A stretch of 25,267 nt of DNA, from assembly GCA_900556745.1 (NCBI GenBank), contig USPU01000010.1, positions 1-25,267 of the forward strand. Reading direction: 5' to 3'. How positions within the stretch are numbered: position 1 is the first letter of the stretch; each line of letters starts with the position of its first letter. The translations under genes were made by a program, and so were the position numbers. The notes under the pieces are model-generated. The model saw only the letters and a list, made by a program, of their open reading frames with translations. It searched no databases and had not been told where the DNA came from. Shown piece after piece: positions 1-7,209 of this stretch. The DNA comes from an uncultured Veillonellaceae bacterium (lineage in GTDB: Bacteria > Bacillota > Negativicutes > Veillonellales > Negativicoccaceae).

Positions 1-1
1 A

Positions 2-958
2 ATCCCCGTCAAAGTGGGGATGTTGCGGCTGGCCAGTTCCGCGCCGCTTTTCATCGGCATCGAAAAAGGATATTTCGTGGAGGAGGGCATTGCGCCGGAA
101 CCGGTCTGGTTTGACGCGGCGCAACCGATCGCTGTCGCGACGGCATCGAACGCCATTGACGTGGGCGCTACCGGTTTGACGGCGGGTCTTTACAATTTGG
201 CGGCGGCCGGGCAGGTTCCCTATCTTGTCGCCGATAAAGGTCGGGAAGTTCCCGAACACTCCGGCAGCTTTCTTGTCGTGACGGCGCAAGCGTATGCGGC
301 GGGCGTGCACGAGGTGAAAGATCTGGCGGGAAAAACGCTGGGAAATACGCAGGCGGGTTCCACTTACCAGTATATGGCAGGTCATTTGCTGGAGCAGGCA
401 GGCTTGGATCGCGCCGCGGTAAATTATGCGAATCTCGGCAAAGTCAGTGCCGTTTTAGCGGCGCTGACATCGGGACAAATTGACGGCGCGATTGTCAATG
501 AGCCCTTTGCCTCCCAGCTGTTGGAAAGCGGTCAGGTAAAATTGCTGACGCCGGTGGGAGAACGCTTGACCTATCAGACCTCAGCCGTTTTTTACGCGCC
601 GCGTTTTGCCCAAAACAATGACGCCGGGAAGCGTTTTATGCGAGCGTATATCCGCGCCTGCAGAGACTACTATGATGCGGTGTTCGCCGACGCACCGGTG
701 ATGACGCCGGCCAAACGTCTGGAAACGGACGCGCGTTTTCGCGAAGTGGTCGAAATCATCAGCCGGTATACGCAAACGCCGGCCGCCGATGTCAGTCGCA
801 GTCTTCCCTACATCGATCGCGACGGTAAACTTGCAACCGATGATATCGCTAAGCAAATTGCCTGGTATCGGTCCAACGGTTTTATGGAACATGACCTCGC
901 GGCCGAAGCCTGTATTCGAACACAAAGCTGGCAGGCCGCATATGACAGTTTAAAGTAA
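2..958 (+). CDS. ABC transporter substrate-binding protein, NMT1/SsuA-like (5' partial)
   Basis: This is the C-terminal ~318 residues of a periplasmic or lipid-anchored solute-binding protein of the NMT1/THI5/SsuA type, which capture small organic solutes (sulfonates, nitrate, pyrimidine precursors) for an ABC permease. The frame is open to the window edge and the first visible residues (IPVKVGML) match the usual first beta strand just after the signal peptide, so the start and signal peptide lie outside the window; the GTG at 14 is internal. Family features are LFIGIEKGYFVEEGI near the N-terminus, a DLAGKTLGN strand, and ALTSGQIDGAIVNEPFASQL in the second lobe. Its stop is 15 bases before the alpha/beta hydrolase, so the two are probably cotranscribed. 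Permease and ATPase genes are presumably upstream. The ligand cannot be read from the sequence. Confidence 0.85.
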   Translation: MPVKVGMLRLASSAPLFIGIEKGYFVEEGIAPEPVWFDAAQPIAVATASNAIDVGATGLTAGLYNLAAAGQVPYLVADKGREVPEHSGSFLVVTAQAYAAGVHEVKDLAGKTLGNTQAGSTYQYMAGHLLEQAGLDRAAVNYANLGKVSAVLAALTSGQIDGAIVNEPFASQLLESGQVKLLTPVGERLTYQTSAVFYAPRFAQNNDAGKRFMRAYIRACRDYYDAVFADAPVMTPAKRLETDARFREVVEIISRYTQTPAADVSRSLPYIDRDGKLATDDIAKQIAWYRSNGFMEHDLAAEACIRTQSWQAAYDSLK

Positions 959-973
959 TTTCGGAGGTGGAGG

Positions 974-1795
974 ATGAAAAACGGATCGCTGTATTTCAAG
1001 ACCAAAGACGGCACGTCACTCTACGTGGAGATTTCCGGCCAAGGCCGACCGCTGATGTTGTGTCACGGCTGGCTCTGTTCCGGTCGCTGCTGGCAAAAAA
1101 ATCGTGACGAACTCAATCGCCACTTTCAGGTCATCACCTGGGACCTGCGGGGTCACGGTCGCTCCCAGAAAACATTGGCGGGGCACACGATCCGTCAATA
1201 TGCGGCTGACATTCACGAAATTATTTTAAATTTCAGTTTGCAAGACGTCATTTTAGGCGGCTGGTCGCTCGGCGGACCGACCGTGCTTTCCTACTGGGAC
1301 CAATTCGGTACGGAAGGCCGCGTCACGGGCGTACTGCTGATCGATATGACGCCGTTCCCCTACAGTCCCGAGCGTTGGAACAGTCATGCGCTGAAAGGTT
1401 TCAACGCGGATCAATGGAATGCGCAGGTCAACCAATACCTCAACGATCGCGACGGTTTTACCGAAGCGTTTTTCCGTAAATGTTGGCACGGAGAGCCGCC
1501 CGCCGATGTGGCGTTCGCCCTCGAAGACATGCGCGCCGCCGCTCCATGGAGCGCGGTCGCGATTTACAACGATTATTTGACGAATGACTTTTCCGCGGTC
1601 TTGCCAACCGTCAGCGTACCGACACTTGTCATGAGTTCGGACAATCACGTCTTCCCCGCCGGCGTCACGCAGGGTCAGCACATCACGACCTTGTTGCCGC
1701 GCGGCGATTATAAAGAATTTACCGATGCCGGTCATTTCTTTTTCTTTGAACAGCCGGAAAAATTCAATCAGGCTGTCATTTCCTTTGGGAAGTAA
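974..1795 (+). CDS. Alpha/beta hydrolase (putative esterase/amidase)
   Basis: This is a 273-residue serine hydrolase of the alpha/beta fold. The nucleophile elbow GWSLG places Ser98 as nucleophile; Asp223 (MSSDNH) and His254 (DAGHFFFFEQP) complete a plausible triad; HGW at 31-33 is the usual oxyanion-hole segment, followed by DLRGHGRS at 57-64. Length is typical. There is no signal peptide, so it is probably cytoplasmic. The ATG at 974 has a strong GGAGGTGGAGG site directly upstream. It sits 15 bases after the binding-protein gene and 42 bases before an isochorismatase-type hydrolase, suggesting it cleaves an imported ester or amide. Family membership is clear. The substrate is unknown, and related folds include haloperoxidase-like and lactone hydrolases. 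Confidence 0.88.
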   Translation: MKNGSLYFKTKDGTSLYVEISGQGRPLMLCHGWLCSGRCWQKNRDELNRHFQVITWDLRGHGRSQKTLAGHTIRQYAADIHEIILNFSLQDVILGGWSLGGPTVLSYWDQFGTEGRVTGVLLIDMTPFPYSPERWNSHALKGFNADQWNAQVNQYLNDRDGFTEAFFRKCWHGEPPADVAFALEDMRAAAPWSAVAIYNDYLTNDFSAVLPTVSVPTLVMSSDNHVFPAGVTQGQHITTLLPRGDYKEFTDAGHFFFFEQPEKFNQAVISFGK

Positions 1796-1837
1796 TATTG
1801 GTAATAAAGAAGTGCATATTATTTAAGGAGGTCTTTC

Positions 1838-2557
1838 ATGAAAATTCAAGTGGATCCGAAGTACCGTTCGTTTTACTACCAGGACGTCGAAACCTATCCG
1901 GAGCTCAATCTGGATCCGAAAACGACGGCCTTGCTGCTCGTCGATCTGCAAAACGAATTCGCCCATGACGAAATGGGCGAAGCGCTGGAATTGAAAAAAG
2001 AAGGCACATGGGATCGCTGGAAGTATTTCCGCGACCGTTTGAAAACGACGACGATCCCCAACGCGCGACGCCTGCTCGATTATTTCCGCGACCATGAATT
2101 GCGCGTCACATTCGGGCGAATCGCCTGCCTGTTGACCGACGGCGAAGATCGGGAAACCGTCCAGAAGTCGGACGGCTGGAACGGCATCTTCATTCACGCG
2201 GATTCGACGGAAGCCGCGATGGTGGAAGAACTCACCCCGCAAGACAATGAGCTCGTTTTCAACAAAACGACCGACAGCGTGACGACCGGCACGAATATTT
2301 GCCGTATTTTACGCAATATGGGCATTAAAACGGTGGTCGTCGGCGGCATCGTCACCGACCAATGCGTCGCCGGAACGGTGCGCGGCTTAGCGGACGACAG
2401 CTTCCAAGTCATTTGCGTAGAAGATGCGTGCGCGGCTGCGACGCAGGAACTTCACGACGCGGAACTGAAAATCATGAATCTGATTTATTGCCAGGTACTC
2501 TCGACCGATCAAACGATCGCTCTGCTTGACGAAGCGCGGGAAAAACACGCCAAATAA
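1838..2557 (+). CDS. Isochorismatase-family cysteine hydrolase
   Basis: This 239-residue protein belongs to the isochorismatase-like cysteine hydrolases (nicotinamidase, ureidoacrylate or biuret-type amidohydrolases). The catalytic triad is visible: Asp36 in LLLVDLQNEF, Lys143 in FNKTTDS, and Cys176 in VTDQCVAGTVRGLAD, preceded by the VGGIVT strand. It is somewhat longer than the common ~180-210 residues because of an extended N-terminus and an insertion around residues 45-70. The start is fixed by AAGGAGG 6 bases before the ATG. It is the last gene of the operon and ends at an intrinsic terminator. The Cys nucleophile favours amide hydrolysis over true isochorismatase activity, but the substrate is not identifiable. 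A second hydrolytic step after the alpha/beta hydrolase is an inference from gene order. Confidence 0.9.
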   Translation: MKIQVDPKYRSFYYQDVETYPELNLDPKTTALLLVDLQNEFAHDEMGEALELKKEGTWDRWKYFRDRLKTTTIPNARRLLDYFRDHELRVTFGRIACLLTDGEDRETVQKSDGWNGIFIHADSTEAAMVEELTPQDNELVFNKTTDSVTTGTNICRILRNMGIKTVVVGGIVTDQCVAGTVRGLADDSFQVICVEDACAAATQELHDAELKIMNLIYCQVLSTDQTIALLDEAREKHAK

Positions 2558-2563
2558 CGCAAT

Positions 2564-2593
2564 AAAAAAGCACACCTTTCGGTGTGCTTTTTT
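2564..2593. terminator. Bidirectional intrinsic terminator
   Basis: An A6 tract, a GCACACC stem, a TTTC loop, GGTGTGC and a T6 tract form a perfect hairpin. It lies between the convergent isochorismatase-like gene (+) and yjiG-like gene (-) and can terminate on both strands. Confidence 0.93.
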
Positions 2594-2601
2594 ATTTGTC
2601 G

Positions 2602-3069
2602 TTACGCCAGTATGCGCATGATGAACATGGCAATTACGGCATTCATGATACTGGTCAGCATCAACAGCGGCCAGTATTTCTTTTTGACATCGGCGACCGC
2701 GAGCAGTCGACCCATATACTGCAGCTGCGATCCCATCAGAACCATCGCCGGCAATAAAATCGTCAAATGCGTGCCGCTCAAAAGGCCCTGCCCCGCGAGC
2801 GATACCGCCATGCCGACGCCGGCGGAAAGGGAAAGCCACGCCGTCAAAAGCGCCATGACAGCCTGTCCCGGCAAGCCGAAGATCCCCATGACCGGTCCGA
2901 AAATCGCGCTCATGAAATCGAGCACGCCCAGAAGATCCAAAATGTGCGCGATCGCAAACGCCATCAAGACGTTCGGGATCATGTTGTTGACCGCGATGTT
3001 CCAACCTTTGCGAGCCCCGATGACGAATACGTCAAAAGGATTTTTACTTTGCGTATTCATGTTATTCAT
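2602..3069 (-). CDS. yjiG: YjiG-like nucleoside-recognition (Gate) domain membrane protein
   Basis: This 155-residue polytopic membrane protein resembles E. coli YjiG, one half of the spore maturation A/B (Gate domain) family. The sequence is mostly hydrophobic, with the MIPNVLMAFAIAHILDLLGVLDFM segment (split over residues 30-53), a conserved loop GLPGQAVMALLTAWLSLSAG starting at 66, and a C-terminal helix at 134-153. ATG at 3069 is preferred over a TTG at 3075 because AAAGGA lies 8 bases before it, and its first codons overlap the yjiH stop by 8 bases, implying translational coupling. YjiG and YjiH are thought to act as a pair, probably as a transporter. The divergent neighbour is an M20 amidohydrolase; in E. 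coli yjiGH sit beside the dipeptidase gene iadA, so an amino-acid or peptide derivative is a reasonable guess. Biochemical function is not established. Confidence 0.82.
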   Translation of the reverse strand: MNNMNTQSKNPFDVFVIGARKGWNIAVNNMIPNVLMAFAIAHILDLLGVLDFMSAIFGPVMGIFGLPGQAVMALLTAWLSLSAGVGMAVSLAGQGLLSGTHLTILLPAMVLMGSQLQYMGRLLAVADVKKKYWPLLMLTSIMNAVIAMFIMRILA

Positions 3070-3799
3070 CGGCAAAATCCTTTCCGTAAACCGTATTTAA
3101 CATAAAGCGGACAAATGCGCCGCCGACAAACTTCATGACGAAAATAATTCCCAGCGGCAAAATAACCGGCACGGTCAATGCCGCAAATACCGCCGATCCG
3201 GTCGCGAAGTAATTACTGATCATGCCCGCGCCGCTGTACTGCCAGGCGGTCATAATCGTGTGTTCCTTATCATTGATCAAGCCTTCATCAAATAATTCCT
3301 TCGTCTGCGCCGCGCCGGCATCCGTACTCTGCAAGTCCGTAATCAGCGCCAGCCCCGTCAATCCCGGTAAGCCTAAAATCGGTTTCAACAGCGGCGTCAT
3401 CAACTTATGCGCCGCGCGAATCGCGCCGTATTGCGCAAGCACTTCGATCACGCCCAATGCAAGCATTACGGACGGCGCCAACGAAAGCGCGAATAAAAAG
3501 CCTTGCCGCGCGGAAAAACCGCCCATACCGAGCCAAGTCGCTTTTTCCGGTACTTTCATCGTACCGTACTTACCGATCAAGGTCGTATAGTCAAACGCGC
3601 TCAACCATTTCATACCGTCGACTTTCATCAAAATGCCAGAGAAAAAAATGATGGCCGCAATCAACGCGATGTAAGCGCCGATACCGACTTTACCGCCAAG
3701 CAGACGTTCCGCTTCCTGCCGTCGGTCCGATTTTGCTGTCGATTCGACAGGTTGGCCTTGCGGCGCGTCAGTTTTCCGCTTTTCTTCTGCCATCTGCAT
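3062..3799 (-). CDS. yjiH: YjiH-like nucleoside-recognition (Gate) domain membrane protein
   Basis: This protein of about 245 residues is the YjiH partner of the downstream YjiG-like protein. A charged, glutamine-rich cytoplasmic N-terminus (residues 1-35) is followed by a transmembrane helix at about 38-59, hydrophobic segments at about 100-125 and 200-230, and the Gate-domain loop KPILGLPGLTGLALITDLQS (139-158) containing the G-L-P-G-L motif also seen in YjiG. Start choice: ATG at 3799 or the in-frame ATG at 3793; both follow a GGAAGGAAGGGG site, and the longer upstream frame to 3859 runs through a terminator-like hairpin and is not used. The gene has its own promoter near 3884-3912 and a leader hairpin at 3816-3848 that may attenuate transcription. 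The family is recognisable; the transported molecule is unknown. Confidence 0.82.
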   Translation of the reverse strand: MQMAEEKRKTDAPQGQPVESTAKSDRRQEAERLLGGKVGIGAYIALIAAIIFFSGILMKVDGMKWLSAFDYTTLIGKYGTMKVPEKATWLGMGGFSARQGFLFALSLAPSVMLALGVIEVLAQYGAIRAAHKLMTPLLKPILGLPGLTGLALITDLQSTDAGAAQTKELFDEGLINDKEHTIMTAWQYSGAGMISNYFATGSAVFAALTVPVILPLGIIFVMKFVGGAFVRFMLNTVYGKDFADE

Positions 3800-3815
3800 C
3801 CCCTTCCTTCCTGTT

Positions 3816-3848
3816 AAAAAAGCCGCGCGATGCCAAGGCACGCGTCGG
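3816..3848 (-). terminator. Leader terminator / possible attenuator of yjiHG
   Basis: On the minus strand, CCG-A-CGCG-TGCC pairs with GGCA-T-CGCG-CGG (11 pairs, one bulged A and one bulged T on opposite arms) and is followed at once by six T residues. It lies after the yjiH promoter and just before the yjiH ribosome site, where no upstream gene needs terminating, so transcriptional attenuation is plausible. Confidence 0.6.
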
Positions 3849-3850
3849 TC

Positions 3851-3865
3851 GGAATACAATATTCC
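3851..3865. repeat. Perfect inverted repeat in yjiH leader (possible operator or RNA hairpin)
   Basis: GGAATA-CAA-TATTCC is a perfect 6-bp inverted repeat with a 3-base loop. It lies about 20 bases downstream of the minus-strand -10 box and directly before the leader terminator, so it may be an operator or part of an antitermination structure. Confidence 0.45.
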
Positions 3866-3883
3866 TAAAAAAATATTACGTCC

Positions 3884-3912
3884 ATTATAACATTTATCAT
3901 TTGCTTTACCAA
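3884..3912 (-). promoter_or_regulatory. Promoter for yjiH-yjiG
   Basis: On the minus strand TTGGTA (3907-3912) is separated by 17 bases from TATAAT (3884-3889), with TG one base before the -10 box (extended -10). Predicted start is near 3877, giving a leader of about 78 bases. Confidence 0.75.
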
Positions 3913-3960
3913 CATATTTTAGTCAAAAATTAAAATTTGCCCGTTCGACGTAAGCGATTG

Positions 3961-3969
3961 TGTTATACT
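3961..3969 (+). promoter_or_regulatory. Extended -10 promoter for the M20 amidohydrolase gene
   Basis: TG-T-TATACT matches the extended -10 consensus; no good -35 box is found at 16-18 bases upstream. The ATG at 3994 is 24 bases downstream, with AAAGGAGGG between. Confidence 0.6.
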
Positions 3970-3993
3970 GGTGGTACTAAAGGAGGGAATAAT

Positions 3994-5130
3994 ATGGCAA
4001 GAGAACAGGATTTCAGAGAATATTTACATACCATCCCGGAGCTCGGGTTGGAGGAGCATAAAACATCCGAATTCGTAGCCAAAACACTGCGGGAAGCCGG
4101 CTTTGATGTCACGGAAGGCCTGGGCGGTCACACCGGTGTCGTCGGCATTTTTGACAGCGGCAAACCCGGCCCGACGATGGCCGTGCGCGCGGATATGGAT
4201 GCGCTCGGACATATCGTCGACGGCAAGCATGTCGCGATTCACAGCTGCGGTCACGACGCCCACACGGCGATGGCGCTGACGGCCGGCGAAGAAATCATTC
4301 AAGAAGGAATCGTCAAACGCGGTAAGCTGAAAATGATTTTCCAGCCGGCGGAAGAAATCGGTCAGGGCGCGTACACGATCGTCGACAGCGGCGTGTTGGA
4401 TGACGTCGATTACCTGATCGGGCAGCATGTTCGTCCGATTCAGGAGGCAAAATTAGGACAGGCGATCGCCGCCCTCTACTACTCGGCAAGCCACACCGTG
4501 GAATTCGAAATCAAAGGGCAACGCGCGCACGGCGCTCGACCGCATTTAGGTCACAACGCTTTGCATGCGGCGGCGCTGGCGATCCTCGCCGCCACGGGAA
4601 TCCAACCGAATCCGGAACGTTCGTTCAGCGTCAAAGCCACCCGCTGCCTCTGTGATTCCGGCGCGACAAACGCGATCCCAGACAAAGTATTGCTCGCTTT
4701 TGATATGCGCGCCGGTGATAACGATACCATGGCGGAACTCAATGAAAAAATCAAAATCGCCGTGGAAAACGCCGTCGCCGCTTTTTCCTGCACCTGCACC
4801 TGCAAAACATTGATCGATTTACCGGCCGCCGTGTACAACGACGACATGTGCGAACTGTTGGAAGAAAGTATTGCCGAAGTCCTCGGCCGCGAAAACACGT
4901 TGCCGGCGCAAACCACGCCGGGCGGCGAAGATTTCTGCCACTACGTCATCGCCAAGCCGAATTTGCATGTCGGCTTCTACGGTCTGGGCGCCGATCTCAA
5001 ACCCGGGTTGCATCAGCCGGATATGCATTTCAATACCGAGGCCCTCACGTACGGCAAAACCATTTTGAAAACGGCCGTATCCAAAGTGCTCGGCGAAAAT
5101 TCAAAATATAACGGCGAACACAACCGCTAA
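3994..5130 (+). CDS. M20 family amidohydrolase (amino-acid N-acyl hydrolase/peptidase-like)
   Basis: This 378-residue zinc- or manganese-dependent amidohydrolase is of the M20D type (hippurate hydrolase, N-acyl amino acid amidohydrolase, AbgA relatives). Metal-site motifs are present: Cys85 and His87 in HSCGHDAH, the catalytic/metal pair Glu120-Glu121 in FQPAEE, His145 in IGQHV, and His345 in DMHFNTEAL. The dimerisation (lid) domain spans about 165-275 (SASHTVEFEIKGQRAHGARP). The true start is ATG 3994, with AAAGGAGGG 5-8 bases upstream; a longer frame beginning at 3937 would run through the promoter. A terminator follows the stop. The divergent yjiHG genes suggest that the membrane pair handles this enzyme's substrate or product, by analogy with E. 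coli yjiGH-iadA. The exact acyl or peptide substrate cannot be read. Confidence 0.9.
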   Translation: MAREQDFREYLHTIPELGLEEHKTSEFVAKTLREAGFDVTEGLGGHTGVVGIFDSGKPGPTMAVRADMDALGHIVDGKHVAIHSCGHDAHTAMALTAGEEIIQEGIVKRGKLKMIFQPAEEIGQGAYTIVDSGVLDDVDYLIGQHVRPIQEAKLGQAIAALYYSASHTVEFEIKGQRAHGARPHLGHNALHAAALAILAATGIQPNPERSFSVKATRCLCDSGATNAIPDKVLLAFDMRAGDNDTMAELNEKIKIAVENAVAAFSCTCTCKTLIDLPAAVYNDDMCELLEESIAEVLGRENTLPAQTTPGGEDFCHYVIAKPNLHVGFYGLGADLKPGLHQPDMHFNTEALTYGKTILKTAVSKVLGENSKYNGEHNR

Positions 5131-5139
5131 CACCGCAAC

Positions 5140-5168
5140 AAAAAAGACGAGCTGAGCTCGTCTTTTTT
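5140..5168. terminator. Bidirectional intrinsic terminator
   Basis: A6, then AGACGAGC-TGA-GCTCGTCT, then T6 gives a perfect stem between the M20 gene (+) and surE (-). The surE stop codon (5167-5169) lies in the T tract. Confidence 0.93.
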
Positions 5169-5946
5169 ATTGCTTCACTTCTTGCTGCGCAATCGCGTGC
5201 AGCAGATCCTCCACCGCGCCGATCTCCTGATCCGCGCCCTGATACCAGGTCAGCGGCGTCACCGTAATCCAGCCGCGATGCAAAAAGTAGACATCGTCTT
5301 CCTGATCCGAATCCGGCAACGCGCGTCCTTTGACGCGGTAGTAAATCTGACCGTTTTCATCCACCGCTGACGTGATCGCATTTTCATAAAACTGCAGGCC
5401 CTGACGACAAACTTTGACATGGTGCCAGTCGATTTCGGGAATATTGGGAATATTTAAATTCAGCAATCCCGGATATTTGCCTTCCACGAAAACTTTTTGA
5501 ATAAAGTCGCGAACAAAAGGTACTGCCCGTTCCAAAAATTCTTCATCAAATGTCTGCCCCGAAACCGCGAGCGACGGAATTTTTTCGTAATGCCCTTCAA
5601 TCGCGACTGCCACCGTTCCGGAATATGTCACATCGCTGCCGACGTTGTAGCCGTTATTGATGCCGGACACCACTAAATCCGGCGGCGTGTCCTGTAACCA
5701 ATACGAGATGCCGAATTTCGCGCAATCGGCCGGCCGTCCGGTAAAAGAAAACGCTTTGAAACGCGGTTCGCCCGTATGCTCTTCCTTGAGATACAAACGC
5801 TCACGCAAAGTCAGCGCCGAAGAACTCGAACTGCACTCTTGATGCGGCGCGATCAACGTAATTTCACCGAGATCCACCAGGTTTCGCGCCAGCATACGCA
5901 AGCCGCGCGCTTCAATCCCATCGTCATTTGACATGAAAATATGCAT
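5167..5946 (-). CDS. surE: 5'/3'-nucleotidase SurE
   Basis: SurE dephosphorylates nucleoside 5'- and 3'-monophosphates in the cytoplasm using a divalent metal. The 259-residue length is normal. Metal and active-site motifs are Asp8-Asp9 in SNDDG, the Ser39-Ser40 run in APHQECSSSSSALT, and Asn97 in VSGINNGYNVGSDV followed by TYSGTVAVAIEG. Its ATG overlaps the stop of the upstream glycosyltransferase by one base (TAATG), so translation is probably coupled. It is the last gene of the seven-gene operon that also holds guaB, so both ends of the operon touch purine nucleotide pools; whether they work together is inference. Confidence 0.96.
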   Translation of the reverse strand: MHIFMSNDDGIEARGLRMLARNLVDLGEITLIAPHQECSSSSSALTLRERLYLKEEHTGEPRFKAFSFTGRPADCAKFGISYWLQDTPPDLVVSGINNGYNVGSDVTYSGTVAVAIEGHYEKIPSLAVSGQTFDEEFLERAVPFVRDFIQKVFVEGKYPGLLNLNIPNIPEIDWHHVKVCRQGLQFYENAITSAVDENGQIYYRVKGRALPDSDQEDDVYFLHRGWITVTPLTWYQGADQEIGAVEDLLHAIAQQEVKQ

Positions 5947-7208
5947 TAATTCGGTCCTTTACTGTCCAGATGCAACGGCACTTCATCAAACGAAATTTGC
6001 CGCGTATGTTCGGTATGACTCCACTCTTTTTTATGTCGGTTCAGGAATCCCAGGAAGGTAATCGGCACCCAGGAATAAATAAAGATCGGATACAGAGGAA
6101 CGTACAACCAAACTTTCTTGGGAACGCTGATCCGCCACAATACGATAATCGGCAAAATAAATTGCAACATACCGATGGTCGTCCAAAATTCCACCGGCAT
6201 AACGCGATCATTATACAGTACGTTGGTAAAGAACGGAACAGAATCGTTTACATAAGTCATCAATAAATAAAAGGTCGAAAGCAGCATAAAATGCGGCTGC
6301 GACAATTGTAAAATACCGTCAAGCATGCGAATATTACCGGTCGCAAAACCGCGTTTGAACAATTTAGGAATATACCGTCCGGCGCAGTCGAAGTGTCCCT
6401 GCGCCCAGCGTTTGCGCTGGTTCCAGGACTGCATGAAGCGGAGCGGTTTTTCATCGTAAACAATGGCGTCGTCGGCCCATGTCGTGCGAATATTGCCTTC
6501 GTACAGAACTTTCATGGAGAATTCCATATCTTCCGTCAAACAGTTGCAGCCCCAGCCGTAGGTTCGCAGCACATGACTCGAGATGCACATGCCCGTGCCG
6601 CCGAGCGCGGTGGAAAGACCGATATTATACTTGCCCAGATGCCACAAATGATTGACGATCCAAAACGCCATCGCGAACGTCGCGGACACCCATGTATCCG
6701 ACGGGTTTTTCGCGCTCAGGTAACCTTGAATAACCTGTTCGCCTTTCTCCAAGCGGCTGTTCATTTCCGTCAGAAAATCCAGATGGACGAGGTTATCCGC
6801 GTCGAACACGCAAAAAGCGTCGTATTCAATCCCCGTTTCATAAACCTTATGAAACAGCCAGTCCATCGCATAGCCTTTGCCGACCTGCTCCGTATTGAAC
6901 CGTTCATAGACGATGGCGCCGTGATCTCGAGCGAGTTGCGCGGTACCGTCGGTGCAGTTATCCGCGACGACATAAACATCGTAAAGTTCACGCGGATATT
7001 TCAGCATGAAAAGATTATCAATCAGCGCGCCCAAAACCTGCTCTTCATTATGCGCGGCGACGATAATGGCGAAACGATTTTTCGGCGTCAGGATCTTGGC
7101 TTCTTTTTTGCGGAACATGCCCGAAATGGCCAGGACCGTGTAGTACACCGTGAACAGCGCCACGATGATCTGGATGGGTATCATAATGATATCCATGTAA
7201 TAGGTCAT
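5946..7208 (-). CDS. Membrane-bound family 2 glycosyltransferase
   Basis: This 420-residue processive-type GT2 enzyme resembles the cellulose/hyaluronan/poly-GlcNAc synthase superfamily. One N-terminal transmembrane helix (about 8-30) is followed by the GT-A domain with the nucleotide-binding Asp83 (VADNCTDGT), the DxD motif 136-138 (FDADN), GGTG at 203-206, TED at 225-227 with the likely base Asp227, and QRKRW at 264-268 (the QxxRW acceptor-site motif). Hydrophobic helices at about 290-310, 335-355 and 370-390 form the C-terminal membrane region. It starts one base after pssA, whose 3' end carries the AAGGAG site. Gene context with pssA, psd and a WecG/TagA-type enzyme points to a lipid-linked or exported envelope glycan. 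No partner deacetylase or export protein is seen nearby. Confidence 0.9.
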   Translation of the reverse strand: MTYYMDIIMIPIQIIVALFTVYYTVLAISGMFRKKEAKILTPKNRFAIIVAAHNEEQVLGALIDNLFMLKYPRELYDVYVVADNCTDGTAQLARDHGAIVYERFNTEQVGKGYAMDWLFHKVYETGIEYDAFCVFDADNLVHLDFLTEMNSRLEKGEQVIQGYLSAKNPSDTWVSATFAMAFWIVNHLWHLGKYNIGLSTALGGTGMCISSHVLRTYGWGCNCLTEDMEFSMKVLYEGNIRTTWADDAIVYDEKPLRFMQSWNQRKRWAQGHFDCAGRYIPKLFKRGFATGNIRMLDGILQLSQPHFMLLSTFYLLMTYVNDSVPFFTNVLYNDRVMPVEFWTTIGMLQFILPIIVLWRISVPKKVWLYVPLYPIFIYSWVPITFLGFLNRHKKEWSHTEHTRQISFDEVPLHLDSKGPN

Positions 7209-7209
7209 T

